Positions 35,887 to 44,811 of a stretch of DNA of 64,000 bases are shown here, one piece after another (positions within the stretch are counted from its first letter, which is position 1; the number at the start of each line of letters is the position of its first letter). The notes under the pieces were generated by a model. It had not been told where the DNA came from and did not search any database. It worked only from the letters and a program-made list of their open reading frames with translations. The translations under genes and the position numbers were made by a program. This DNA comes from Candidatus Arcticimaribacter sp. Lineage in GTDB: Bacteria > Bacteroidota > Bacteroidia > Flavobacteriales > Flavobacteriaceae. The stretch is from NCBI GenBank assembly GCA_002708445.1, contig PAOB01000006.1, positions 60,539-124,538 on the forward strand. The letters run 5' to 3'.

Positions 35887-37680
35887 ATGGGAGATATCAT
35901 AACATTATTACCCGATCATGTAGCCAATCAGATCGCGGCTGGAGAGGTTGTTCAACGACCAGCCTCAGTCGTTAAAGAGTTGTTGGAAAATGCCATTGAT
36001 GCAGACTCTAGTCATGTTAAATTGATTATCAAAGAGGGAGGAAAAACACTCATTCAAGTTATTGATGACGGAAAAGGGATGAGTATTACAGATGCCCGAA
36101 TGGCATTTGAGCGTCATGCAACCTCTAAAATAAAATCAGCTTCTGATCTTTTTGAATTACATACCAAGGGGTTTAGGGGTGAAGCTTTGGCATCTATTGC
36201 TGCCGTTGCCCATGTTGAAATGTTGACTCGTACTTCAGAAGATGAAGTAGCTACTCAAATAAAAATTATTGGAAGTGATATTCAAGAACAAGAATCCGTT
36301 GTAGCTCCCAAAGGAACTTCTATTGCGGTTAAGAATTTGTTTTTTAACATTCCTGCGCGAAGAAATTTTTTAAAATCCAATGCTGTTGAATTACGACACA
36401 TTATTGATGAATTTCATAGGGTAGCTCTGGCTCATCCACAAATTGCATTTACTTTTTTTCAAGGAGGGAACGAGTTATTTGACTTACCGGCAACCAACTT
36501 GCGAAAAAGAATTGGTCATATTTTTGGCTCCAAGATGGATGAAATGCTAGTTCCAGTTGAGGAATCAACATCAGTTTCGTCTGTTTCTGGATTTGTTTTA
36601 AAGCCGACTGCTGCTAAGAGAACGCGTGGGCATCAATTTTTTTTCGTAAATGACAGATTCATCAAAAGTCCATTTATGCATCACGCTATTATGAACGCTT
36701 ATGAGGGTTTGCTGGCTGAGGGAACTGTTCCTGGATATTTTATCTTTTTTAATCTAGATCCCAAGACGATTGATATAAATATTCACCCAACTAAAACAGA
36801 GGTTAAGTTTGAAGATGAACAAAGTTTGTATGCTATTTTACGCTCTTGTGTAAAACACAGTCTGGGTATGTTTAGTGTTGCACCAACCCTTGACTTTGAT
36901 CGTGATCCCAATTTGGATACGCCCTACAATCAAATCAACAAACAAGCTGAAACCCCAAACTTAGAAGTGGATTCCAACTTCAATCCGTTTAAGAATCCAG
37001 ATGCACCTCGTTTTTCAAAACCTAAAGAAGCCAGTTGGGAGAGTTTGTATGTAGAAGTTGAATCTCAACCAATCCCAACACTTTTGGAGAATGAAAGCAT
37101 GGAAGGTAAAAATTTCGATGCCGTAAAACTTTTTCAATTAATGAATCGATTCATTGTAAGTTCTATTGGGTCAGGCCTTTTGATAATTGATCAGCAACGC
37201 GCACATGAGCGAATTTTGTATGAACAATTTTTAAAAACGATAACTCAAAAACAAACTGCAAGTCAGCAATTATTATTTCCATATTCATTAGAATTGACCC
37301 CTACTCAACAAGTGTTTTTGTATGATTTAGAGGATGTTCTTTCGGAAGCGGGTTTTGTTTTTGAACTGAATTCAAAACCGGATATCATCATAAAAGGTAT
37401 TCCAGTTTCCAGTTCTGAAAATGAGATTCCACATATTTTTGAAAATCTGTTTGCTTCACTAGAAAGCGACTTACCTGCCGATAGTTTTAGTCAATCTGAT
37501 GTGTTGTCTAAATCTTTAGCTAAAACCTTATCAATCAAAAGAGGTGTACCTATGAAAGCCGAGGAACAACAAGGACTTTTGGATGATTTATTTGCGTGTA
37601 AAGAAACCCAAATATCTCCATTTAATCGACAGATTTTTGTTACTTTGACTCAAGAAGATCTAGAGAAAAAATTGAATTGA
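35887..37680 (+). CDS. mutL: DNA mismatch repair protein MutL
   Basis: A 597-residue GHKL ATPase of mismatch repair. N-terminal motifs are intact: ELLENAIDADS (about 37-47, catalytic Glu), DDGKGMSI, ATSKIKSASDLFELHTKGFRGEAL and PAKGTS-like KGTSIAVKNLFFNIPARR. The C-terminal dimerisation domain lacks the usual DQHA of the endonuclease motif and reads DQQRAHERILYE, with later motifs also divergent (CKETQISPFNRQIF). Endonuclease activity is therefore uncertain. The stop overlaps the next start (TGATG), and the rhomboid and nuclease genes follow. Confidence 0.95.
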   Translation: MGDIITLLPDHVANQIAAGEVVQRPASVVKELLENAIDADSSHVKLIIKEGGKTLIQVIDDGKGMSITDARMAFERHATSKIKSASDLFELHTKGFRGEALASIAAVAHVEMLTRTSEDEVATQIKIIGSDIQEQESVVAPKGTSIAVKNLFFNIPARRNFLKSNAVELRHIIDEFHRVALAHPQIAFTFFQGGNELFDLPATNLRKRIGHIFGSKMDEMLVPVEESTSVSSVSGFVLKPTAAKRTRGHQFFFVNDRFIKSPFMHHAIMNAYEGLLAEGTVPGYFIFFNLDPKTIDINIHPTKTEVKFEDEQSLYAILRSCVKHSLGMFSVAPTLDFDRDPNLDTPYNQINKQAETPNLEVDSNFNPFKNPDAPRFSKPKEASWESLYVEVESQPIPTLLENESMEGKNFDAVKLFQLMNRFIVSSIGSGLLIIDQQRAHERILYEQFLKTITQKQTASQQLLFPYSLELTPTQQVFLYDLEDVLSEAGFVFELNSKPDIIIKGIPVSSSENEIPHIFENLFASLESDLPADSFSQSDVLSKSLAKTLSIKRGVPMKAEEQQGLLDDLFACKETQISPFNRQIFVTLTQEDLEKKLN

Positions 37681-38420
37681 TGGGAAGAATTACCGACACC
37701 ATAAAACACCTACTGATTATCAATGGGATTTTTTTCCTTGCAGTCAATCTTTTGGGTAATGAAGTTTACGATTGGTTTGCATTACATTATTTTAAAAATC
37801 CTCGTTTTGAATTTTGGCAGCCTCTTACTCATATGTTTATGCATGGAAGTTTTAATCATATTTTATTTAATATGTTTGGATTGTACATGTTCGGTTCTCC
37901 ACTAGAGCAGTTGTGGGGTAAAAATAAACTTATTTTTTTTTACCTATCTGCTGGTTTTGGCGCTGCAATAATTCAATTACTTGTCTATCATTTTCAATTC
38001 AGTTCGGTTTACTCCGAGTTGATAAGCTTAGGATACGGTCGAGATGCAATAGAAACAATTCTCAATAGCGGTCAATATCGCAGTTCAATACTAGATAGTA
38101 TTAGTGAGGATCAAGTATCTGGATTCTACCAATCTTATTATGCCTCAATGGTTGGAGCCTCTGGAGCCTTGTATGGTATTTTAGTTGCTTTTGCAATGTT
38201 GTTTCCAAATGCGGAGTTGTATTTGATGTTTATTCCTGTTCCTGTTAAAGCTAAGTATTTGATTCCTTTTATGATATTGGGAGATCTTTTCTTTGGATTT
38301 AGTTCTTTTTCTATTGGACCCATTGCTCACTTTGCTCACTTGGGAGGTGCAATAACTGGTTTTATGATTATGCGCTATTGGAAAAACAGGCAGTTCAATA
38401 ATAACCGATGGGACTTATGA
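37680..38420 (+). CDS. rhomboid family intramembrane serine protease (copy 1)
   Basis: A 246-residue protein with about six membrane helices. Rhomboid motifs: HGSFNHILFNM (oxyanion region), the catalytic Ser in MVGASGALYG (GxSG) and the catalytic His in IAHFAHLGGAITGF. A hydrophilic insert of about 60 residues lies between helices 2 and 4 (from QLLVYHFQFSS to the YYASM before GASGA), larger than in E. coli GlpG. The ATG at 37680 shares a base with the mutL TGA. The next gene is a second rhomboid overlapping by four bases, so the pair is a tandem duplication. Confidence 0.9.
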   Translation: MGRITDTIKHLLIINGIFFLAVNLLGNEVYDWFALHYFKNPRFEFWQPLTHMFMHGSFNHILFNMFGLYMFGSPLEQLWGKNKLIFFYLSAGFGAAIIQLLVYHFQFSSVYSELISLGYGRDAIETILNSGQYRSSILDSISEDQVSGFYQSYYASMVGASGALYGILVAFAMLFPNAELYLMFIPVPVKAKYLIPFMILGDLFFGFSSFSIGPIAHFAHLGGAITGFMIMRYWKNRQFNNNRWDL

Positions 38421-39286
38421 GTACTTTCGATAATTTAAAATACAAATTTGAAAGATTTTCTATTGCTGAAAAACTGATTGTAGTTAATGTCTTTTTTTTC
38501 GTTGTTCCCTTCTTTCTTCAATCCCTTTTTTATCTTTTTAAAATTCCCAATGCATCTTTTTTTTCATGGTTTGAATTACTACCCAATTTTGATGTACTTC
38601 TCTATCGGCCTTGGACTTTAATAACTTATGGTTTTTTGCATGGAGGTTTTCGTCATATTTTATGGAATATGTTGCTTTTGTTTTTTGCATCTCGTTTGTA
38701 TTTGAATTTATTTTCAGAGAGGCAGTTTCTTAAAAATTATTTTCTTGGGATTATCACAGGAGGTTTAGTTTTTTTAATAAGCTACAATGTGTTTCCAGTT
38801 TTTAATGGAATATTTCCCCCATTGGTAGGGTCTTCGGCTGGGGTTATGTCCATTTTAATTTTTGTTGCAACCTACACTCCTAATCAAGAAGTTAGAGTAA
38901 TTTTCTTTAACATAAAACTACAGTACATCGGAATTGCACTTGTGATTCTTGATATTCTTCAAATACCTAACGGAAATGCTGGTGGTCGATTAGCTCATTT
39001 GGGTGGAGCTTTAATTGGTTTTATCTATGCAAATCAATTGCAAAAAGGGAATGATATTGGTGCTTTTTTTGATCGTATTTGGAGTTACTTTAATTCATTT
39101 TTTGTTTCTAATAAAAAGAATAACATGCGAACCGTTCATCGGTCAAAAAATAGGACTAAAGAAAATCCGAGTAATTTACAGCAAGAAAAAATTGATTCAA
39201 TTCTTGATAAAATTAGTAAATCGGGTTATGAAAGTCTAACACAAAAAGAAAAAGACTTTTTGTTTAAAGCAGGAAAAAATAATTAA
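38417..39286 (+). CDS. rhomboid family intramembrane serine protease (copy 2)
   Basis: A 289-residue protein. It has the rhomboid core (HGGFRHILWNMLLLFFASRL; catalytic Ser in PLVGSSAGVMSI; catalytic His in RLAHLGGALIGF) and a polar C-terminal cytoplasmic tail of about 70 residues rich in Lys/Asn (NNMRTVHRSKNRTKENPSN), ending in ESLTQKEKDFLFKAGK. This last motif resembles the short C-terminal helix found in other flavobacterial rhomboids. The ATG at 38417 overlaps the copy 1 stop (ATGA); an in-frame ATG nine bases upstream is possible. Substrates unknown. Confidence 0.9.
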   Translation: MSTFDNLKYKFERFSIAEKLIVVNVFFFVVPFFLQSLFYLFKIPNASFFSWFELLPNFDVLLYRPWTLITYGFLHGGFRHILWNMLLLFFASRLYLNLFSERQFLKNYFLGIITGGLVFLISYNVFPVFNGIFPPLVGSSAGVMSILIFVATYTPNQEVRVIFFNIKLQYIGIALVILDILQIPNGNAGGRLAHLGGALIGFIYANQLQKGNDIGAFFDRIWSYFNSFFVSNKKNNMRTVHRSKNRTKENPSNLQQEKIDSILDKISKSGYESLTQKEKDFLFKAGKNN

Positions 39287-39303
39287 AGCTCCCCAACGAT
39301 ATA

Positions 39304-40311
39304 ATGAAATTAACCTTTTTTGAAAAAATTGCACTTCTAATTAACATTCCGTTATTGATTTTTCAATTAATGTTGATGGGAAGTATTCCTTCTTTTTTTG
39401 ATTTTTCAATTTTAAACTTATTTGTTCCTGCTTTAGTATTGATTAATGTGGGCTTCTTTATTTACTGGCTTCTAAAAATGAAATGGGCCTTTTTGTTATT
39501 TATGGTTACCTTTCTGATTGGTTATGGGGAATGGGGTCTTTTGTATCAATTTCCGAGAAATGCTGAGCGTATGGATGCCAATACCCTTAAAGTAATGACC
39601 TACAATGTGCGTCTTTTTAATCGATACGGATGGATAAAAGAGGTTGATGTTCCAAAGAGAATTGAAAACTTTATTGATCAAGAAGAACCTGATATTGTTT
39701 GTTTACAGGAATATTCAAGAAGGGAAGCGCCCGAATTTTCTTCTTATCCCTATCGCTACATCCAGCCGATTCAATCAAACGGAAAATCTGGAGTTGCAAT
39801 ACTTTCTAAATTCCCAATAGTCAATAGCGGCTACATCGATTTTAACAATTCTACCAATAGTGGTATTTTTTCAGATATTGAACATCGTGGAAAAAAGACT
39901 CGTATCTACAATTTACACTTAGAGTCTTTAAGAATCGATTTTCAGGATACCGTTATTACTAAAGTTAATTCTGAGGAGCTGAAGCTTAAGTTTAATCAGG
40001 TTTTTAAAAAGCAATTGAAACAAATAAAACAGTTTCAGGAGATTGATAATGAAAATAATTATCCCACAATCATTTGTACCGACTTAAATAATTCTCAGTT
40101 TTCTAAAATTTACAGGACATTGAAAGAAAATCATTTAGATACTTTTGTTGAGGCAGGAACAGGACTGGGTACTACCTTCAATTTTTCTTTTTTTCCGCTA
40201 CGAATTGACTTCATATTTACAGACCCAAGTTTTAAAGTCAACACTTTTAATTCTTATGATATTGAATTATCGGATCATTTACCCATAATTACTACTCTAG
40301 CATGGGACTGA
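39304..40311 (+). CDS. endonuclease/exonuclease/phosphatase family protein, membrane anchored
   Basis: A 335-residue protein. Two or three N-terminal membrane helices (about 10-85) precede an EEP domain (about 95-335) with VMTYNVRLFNRYGW, DIVCLQEYSRRE (catalytic Glu), TIICTDLNNSQFSKIYRTL (Asp/Asn) and ELSDHLPIITTL (Asp-His). EEP domains cleave phosphodiester bonds in DNA, RNA or phospholipid head groups; a membrane anchor suggests an extracytoplasmic target. It is the last gene of the mutL transcript, 17 bases after the rhomboid stop, and overlaps the convergent wbqC gene by 20 bases. Confidence 0.88.
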   Translation: MKLTFFEKIALLINIPLLIFQLMLMGSIPSFFDFSILNLFVPALVLINVGFFIYWLLKMKWAFLLFMVTFLIGYGEWGLLYQFPRNAERMDANTLKVMTYNVRLFNRYGWIKEVDVPKRIENFIDQEEPDIVCLQEYSRREAPEFSSYPYRYIQPIQSNGKSGVAILSKFPIVNSGYIDFNNSTNSGIFSDIEHRGKKTRIYNLHLESLRIDFQDTVITKVNSEELKLKFNQVFKKQLKQIKQFQEIDNENNYPTIICTDLNNSQFSKIYRTLKENHLDTFVEAGTGLGTTFNFSFFPLRIDFIFTDPSFKVNTFNSYDIELSDHLPIITTLAWD

Positions 40312-40942
40312 TATCAATAAGGTTTAGATAAGAAGAACTTTCAGGACCCAAATTACTTATGAGATCTAAAACACTTAAGTTTGGTAAAAAGCCAAATTTA
40401 TTATCGAATACTTGAGTGTATTTTGGAAAGGATAAAGGTGATACTTCCTTTGAAGCTATAAGCATATTTGTGGTTGGGTGGAAAACAACTTCTTCCTGAC
40501 TCATTGATACTTCAACTTCTATTTCACACCATTCCAAAAATAAATAGAGCAAGCTTGTGTTGAAATCAATTAAGTTGGATTTATGGGTAAAAAATACTTC
40601 TTTCAGATCATCTTCATAAAATTCAAAAAAAGGAGACGAGCTGTATGCACTTTTAAATGATTTCCAATGGTTTTTTTGCCATTGTTCCTCGTAATTAATG
40701 CTAACCTCGATCTCTTTTAAACGTTCTTCTTTTGAGCTTCGATTGACAGGAATACTTAAATTTAAGATTCCATTCGCTCCAGCAATAGTAGTGCGATTTC
40801 TGTAGGTTTGTTTTTGATAAAAAGCTTTAGTTTGAATGACTACCTTTTCTTGTCTTGACAGCAATGCCATGGTGGCAATATTAGGAATGTAAGAACTGAT
40901 GATTTCGATGGACACACTATGTTTTTCTTCGTTTGCGGACAT
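40292..40942 (-). CDS. WbqC family protein
   Basis: A 216-residue soluble protein with the WbqC-like core: PNIATMALLSRQEKVVIQTK, AFYQKQTYRNRTTIAGANG and LNLSIPVNRSSKE, then WQKNHWKSFKSAYSSSPFFEFY. WbqC proteins are found in polysaccharide loci but have no established activity. It occurs here downstream of signal peptidase I, as in other flavobacteria. The ATG at 40942 overlaps the lepB stop by 26 bases; a GTG at 40915, two bases after the lepB stop, is the alternative. The 3' end overlaps the convergent nuclease gene by 20 bases. Confidence 0.85.
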   Translation of the reverse strand: MSANEEKHSVSIEIISSYIPNIATMALLSRQEKVVIQTKAFYQKQTYRNRTTIAGANGILNLSIPVNRSSKEERLKEIEVSINYEEQWQKNHWKSFKSAYSSSPFFEFYEDDLKEVFFTHKSNLIDFNTSLLYLFLEWCEIEVEVSMSQEEVVFHPTTNMLIASKEVSPLSFPKYTQVFDNKFGFLPNLSVLDLISNLGPESSSYLNLIDISPMLE

Positions 40943-42611
40943 AAATTAAAATCTGCCATCCAATAATTAAAGCCATTACATAAGGGAAAAATGAAATAGA
41001 TTTTCCACTTCCACCTACGGTTGTCATGAGTCGATCCCATCGAATTTTCCAGTTTTTTATTCCATCATTAATTCCGTCAATACTAAACCATATCAGTATC
41101 GGTTTTCCAAGAACATGATCATCTGGAACATACCCCCAATAACGACTGTCTTCAGATCGATGACGATTATCCCCCATCATCCAAAAATAGTCTTTTTTAA
41201 AGGTGTATGTTGTGGCTTCTTTTCCATTAATTAATAGAGATGAGCCTTTTTTGGTTAAGGTATTGTTTTCATACTCGCGAATAATTTTTTTGTAAAGGGA
41301 CAGATTACTCTCGTTGAGTTCTACAGTCATCCCAGATTTTGGGATTAAGATTGGTCCAAAGTTGTCTTCATTCCAATTATACGGAATTTCATTGGGGAAA
41401 AAGTTAGAATTCGCTGTTTTTGTTTTGGTTATTTTTCTGACGACACTATCCAAAACTCCTATTTCTTGCAGTTCTTGAGCTTCTTTTAGGGTAAGAGTAA
41501 GTTCTTTCTGAACATCCAAAAGTTCTTTGACTCTTAATCTCAGTTTACCGAGTAACTTAAAGGGTAAACCAGCCGATGGAGTTATTACTACAAAATTATT
41601 GATGTCATTTGAAATTCTTCCCAATATGTATGGGTATATTGCGTCATAACTTTCTTGAGTAATATTTTCAATCCTGTATTTTCTGGTAAAATCTTTGTAT
41701 CCATTATCCAAAAGCATTTTAGAGGATACTCCTTTTTTGTTGTATCCAAAATGAGAGTATTGTGTTCTGGCTCGTTCGGGAAGTTTGTTTTGTATTCCGT
41801 TGATATGCACAAAACCATTTATGATTTCTAGAGTATCTCCAGGAATTCCAACGCATCTTTTTACATAGTTGGATTTTTTGTCAATTGGTTTTTTTATTCC
41901 TTTTTCTTTTACAAAGAACTTCCTAACCGTATCAGCAGGCCAACTGAAAACAACTATGTCGTTTCTTTTTACTTCTTGAAAACCTGGAAGCCTAAAGTAG
42001 GGCAGTTGTGGTTTTTTTAGGTATGATCTTGTTTTGATGATTGGTATGGTATCGTGGACCATAGGGAAAGAAACAGCAGAGGTAGGAGTGCGGGCACCGT
42101 AATGGAATTTACTTACAAATAAAAAGTCACCAATCAACAAGGTTTTTTCGAGTGATCCAGTGGGTATGATGTATGGTTGAATGAAGTAGTTGTGTACCAA
42201 TGTTGCAGCTATGACAGCGAATAACACAGCATTTACCCATTCTCCAAACCAAGTTTTGGGGCTAAGATCTCTATCTTTATTGTAAGTTGTTTTTGGATCA
42301 AAATTTACCACAAACAGATAGAATCCTAAAGTAGCAATACCGAGTAGGGTATCTTTTGAAGTGTTTTTACCAAAACTTCTAAGCGTTTCAACCCATACAA
42401 CAGGAAACATCATCAAGTTGATGATTGGTATGAAAAGTAAAATAACCCACCATTTAGGTCTTCGGATAATTTTCATTAATAAAATGGCATTGTAAATAGG
42501 GATAATTGCTTCCCAACTTTTTCTTCCTGCTTTTTTGTACAATCGGAAGGTTCCCAGGAAATGAATCACTTGAATAATTAGGAAGAATAAAAACCATTGA
42601 AATATTGTCAT
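40917..42611 (-). CDS. lepB: signal peptidase I
   Basis: An inner-membrane leader peptidase of 564 residues, much longer than E. coli LepB. Residues 1-110 hold three membrane helices (a DUF5684-like region); a further helix (about 125-145) precedes the peptidase. The catalytic Ser is in YIIPTGSLEKTLLIGD (S153) and the general base Lys in NYVKRCVGIPGDT (K251); the box GDNRHRSEDSRYWGYVP comes later. A Bacteroidota-specific insertion of about 170 residues separates the Lys box from the last one. It lies 55 bases after dapB on the same strand. Confidence 0.94.
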   Translation of the reverse strand: MTIFQWFLFFLIIQVIHFLGTFRLYKKAGRKSWEAIIPIYNAILLMKIIRRPKWWVILLFIPIINLMMFPVVWVETLRSFGKNTSKDTLLGIATLGFYLFVVNFDPKTTYNKDRDLSPKTWFGEWVNAVLFAVIAATLVHNYFIQPYIIPTGSLEKTLLIGDFLFVSKFHYGARTPTSAVSFPMVHDTIPIIKTRSYLKKPQLPYFRLPGFQEVKRNDIVVFSWPADTVRKFFVKEKGIKKPIDKKSNYVKRCVGIPGDTLEIINGFVHINGIQNKLPERARTQYSHFGYNKKGVSSKMLLDNGYKDFTRKYRIENITQESYDAIYPYILGRISNDINNFVVITPSAGLPFKLLGKLRLRVKELLDVQKELTLTLKEAQELQEIGVLDSVVRKITKTKTANSNFFPNEIPYNWNEDNFGPILIPKSGMTVELNESNLSLYKKIIREYENNTLTKKGSSLLINGKEATTYTFKKDYFWMMGDNRHRSEDSRYWGYVPDDHVLGKPILIWFSIDGINDGIKNWKIRWDRLMTTVGGSGKSISFFPYVMALIIGWQILIYVRKRRKT

Positions 42612-42666
42612 AATCTGAGTTTTATTTTTAGTTGTTTAGAAGACAGTTTTATTTTTTTGTTACATT

Positions 42667-43371
42667 TTATTTAAGACTGAGTACGTCCTTCATCGAAAAA
42701 ACACCTTTTTTGTCTTGTATCCATTCCGCAGCAATAACTGCCCCAAGTGCAAAGCCCTTTCGTGAATGAGCTTCGTGTTCTATGGTAATTGAATCGACAC
42801 TTGACTCATATTTAATGGTGTGAGTACCTGGAACTTCTCCAGTCCGATCAACTTCAACGGGGAGCATGTTTTCTTTTATTACTTTGTTAATCGTCCATTG
42901 TGTGTAATCTGATTGTCCAACAATTCCTTCGGCTAGAGTTATGGCAGTTCCACTCGGTGCGTCCAGTTTGTGTATGTGGTGAATCTCTTTCATTGACGCC
43001 TGATAACTTTTGTGAGATGACATCAGTTTGGCTAAAACTTCATTGAGTTTAAAAAATAGATTTACTCCTACACTAAAATTAGAAGCATAAATAAATGCAC
43101 TGTTTTTAGCTTTACAAAAATCCTCTATTTCTTTGAGTTGATTTAGCCATCCTGTTGTTCCACAAACTACAGGGATATTGATTTTTAGAGCAGTTTTGAT
43201 GTTTTCAGCTGCAGCTTCTGGAATACTAAAATTAATCGCAACATCTGCATCAGAAAGATTGCAATAAGTTTCGTCTTGATCGATTTTTGCAACGACATCA
43301 TGTCCTCGTTCAATGGCTATTAGTTCTATGGCCTTTCCCATTCTTCCGTACCCTAAAAGTGCTATCTTCAT
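42667..43371 (-). CDS. dapB: 4-hydroxy-tetrahydrodipicolinate reductase
   Basis: An NAD(P)H-dependent reductase of the lysine/DAP pathway, 234 residues, of the short Bacteroidota form. The N-terminal Rossmann motif is IALLGYGRMGKAIELIA. The catalytic region IHHIHKLDAPSGTAI carries the conserved His and Lys (about 138-152), and the CGTTGW and ASNFSVGVNLFF segments are also typical. It lies three bases after the DUF5683 gene stop on the same strand and precedes lepB. It works in the same pathway as dapD at the start of the window. Confidence 0.96.
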   Translation of the reverse strand: MKIALLGYGRMGKAIELIAIERGHDVVAKIDQDETYCNLSDADVAINFSIPEAAAENIKTALKINIPVVCGTTGWLNQLKEIEDFCKAKNSAFIYASNFSVGVNLFFKLNEVLAKLMSSHKSYQASMKEIHHIHKLDAPSGTAITLAEGIVGQSDYTQWTINKVIKENMLPVEVDRTGEVPGTHTIKYESSVDSITIEHEAHSRKGFALGAVIAAEWIQDKKGVFSMKDVLSLK

Positions 43372-43374
43372 GAT

Positions 43375-43929
43375 TTAAAGTTTAATATTCAGCGTGAGGC
43401 CATAATTTAGATTGGAATCTATGAGATCAGGTTCAAGATGAGGTCGGAAAGTCAGCTTATTGTCGACATTAAATTGCATTAAATGTGCTCCAACATTAGC
43501 ATCGAGAATGTTTAAAAGATAAAAGCCCATAAAAAATAAAACCGATAAATCTCTGTATCGTTTATGGAAATTCATTCCTTGAATTAGTTGGTCGTTCTGA
43601 AAAATACGTTTTGCATAGATATCATCAGTGTAACCTGCAATTCTTCTTTTGTAAATATCTCGAAAGACTTTCATCTTTCTACTTTGGTAAAAATAGTAAT
43701 ATCCCGAGGTTCCTAAAGCTCCATAAATAATGGGGAGTTTCCAGTATTTTCGAGTGTAAATTTGTCCTAATCCTGGAACTACAGCAGAATAAAATGCTGC
43801 TTTAGAAGGGGTTAAGGGGTCTTTAATTAAAAGTTGTTTTCGAGTTAAAGTATCTTTTTGAATCTTTTGTGCAAAAACAAAATTGAATGAAAAAAGTAGA
43901 ATTAAGATTAAAGTAATTTTATTTTTCAC
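43375..43929 (-). CDS. DUF5683 domain-containing protein
   Basis: A 184-residue exported or membrane protein with an N-terminal signal (about 1-20, ending FVFAQ). The central segment (PSKAAFYSAVVPGLGQIYTR, then KYWKLPIIYGALGTSGYY) matches DUF5683, which has two or three hydrophobic segments and a GLGQIY motif like that of several small membrane families. The C-terminus is beta-like (LNYGLTLNIKL), as if packed against the outer membrane. Function unknown. It overlaps parB by 11 bases and precedes dapB, an order recurring in flavobacteria. Confidence 0.82.
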   Translation of the reverse strand: MKNKITLILILLFSFNFVFAQKIQKDTLTRKQLLIKDPLTPSKAAFYSAVVPGLGQIYTRKYWKLPIIYGALGTSGYYYFYQSRKMKVFRDIYKRRIAGYTDDIYAKRIFQNDQLIQGMNFHKRYRDLSVLFFMGFYLLNILDANVGAHLMQFNVDNKLTFRPHLEPDLIDSNLNYGLTLNIKL

Positions 43930-44809
43930 GATTCAACAACTTTTTCATACGACTGAAATCTTGTTGAGAATCAAAAGGGATTTGAATAATACCTTTGCCA
44001 TCTTGTTTGTAGCTGATGGAAACTTTTGAATTAAAATAATTCTCAAAATCTTCAATACCCTCTTGAATAAATAAGGGTTTGTGAGTAATCTTTTTTGAAG
44101 TTCCTTCTTTTAAACCTTTAACAATTGCTTCGGTTTTGCGAACACTTAATTCTCCTGTGATTATTCGTTCATAAACGGTAATCTGATCATCTCTTTCATC
44201 TAAAGCGAGCAAAGCCCTACCGTGTCCCATGGTAAGAAATCCATCGCGCATACCTGTTTGTATGATAGGGTCAAGATTTAATAACCGCAGATAGTTTGTT
44301 ATTGTCGATCTTTTTTTTCCTACTCGCTCACTGAGTGCTTCTTGTGTAAGTTTAATTTCTTCTATCAATCGCTGATAAGACAATGCAATTTCAATGGGAT
44401 CTAGATCTTGTCTTTGAATATTTTCAACCAAAGCCATTTCTAGTGATTCTTGATCATTGGCTAACCTTACAAATGCGGGAACTGAAGAAAGCCCAATTAA
44501 CTTGGCCGCACGGAATCTTCGTTCCCCAGAAACCAACTGATATTGATTCGAGTTTATTTTCCGAACCGTTATGGGTTGAATGATTCCAAGCTCTTTGATT
44601 GAGAAAGCCAATTGCTTCAATGCTTCATCGTTGAATTGTGTCCTAGGCTGAAATGGATTTACCTCAATTTGATTTAGTTCCAAATCAATTACGTTGCCAA
44701 TGACTTGATCTGCATTTTTAACACTTGCAGACTTGATGTCGTTTTTTGAATCTTGAAGTAAAGCAGACAATCCACGACCTAAAGCTTGTTTTTTATTTGT
44801 TTTGGACAT
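43919..44809 (-). CDS. parB: chromosome partitioning protein ParB
   Basis: A 296-residue ParB/Spo0J protein that binds parS and, using CTP, slides and spreads on DNA. Features: N-terminal ALGRGLSALLQ (ParA-interacting), the CTP-binding IELNQIEVNPFQPRTQF with VSGERRFRAAKL (GERRFRA, about 93-104), a helix-turn-helix (LTQEALSERVGKKRSTITNY) and a C-terminal dimerisation region. It starts two bases after parA. I see no clear parS palindrome in the window, so the centromere site lies elsewhere. Confidence 0.94.
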   Translation of the reverse strand: MSKTNKKQALGRGLSALLQDSKNDIKSASVKNADQVIGNVIDLELNQIEVNPFQPRTQFNDEALKQLAFSIKELGIIQPITVRKINSNQYQLVSGERRFRAAKLIGLSSVPAFVRLANDQESLEMALVENIQRQDLDPIEIALSYQRLIEEIKLTQEALSERVGKKRSTITNYLRLLNLDPIIQTGMRDGFLTMGHGRALLALDERDDQITVYERIITGELSVRKTEAIVKGLKEGTSKKITHKPLFIQEGIEDFENYFNSKVSISYKQDGKGIIQIPFDSQQDFSRMKKLLNREK

Positions 44810-44811
44810 TT

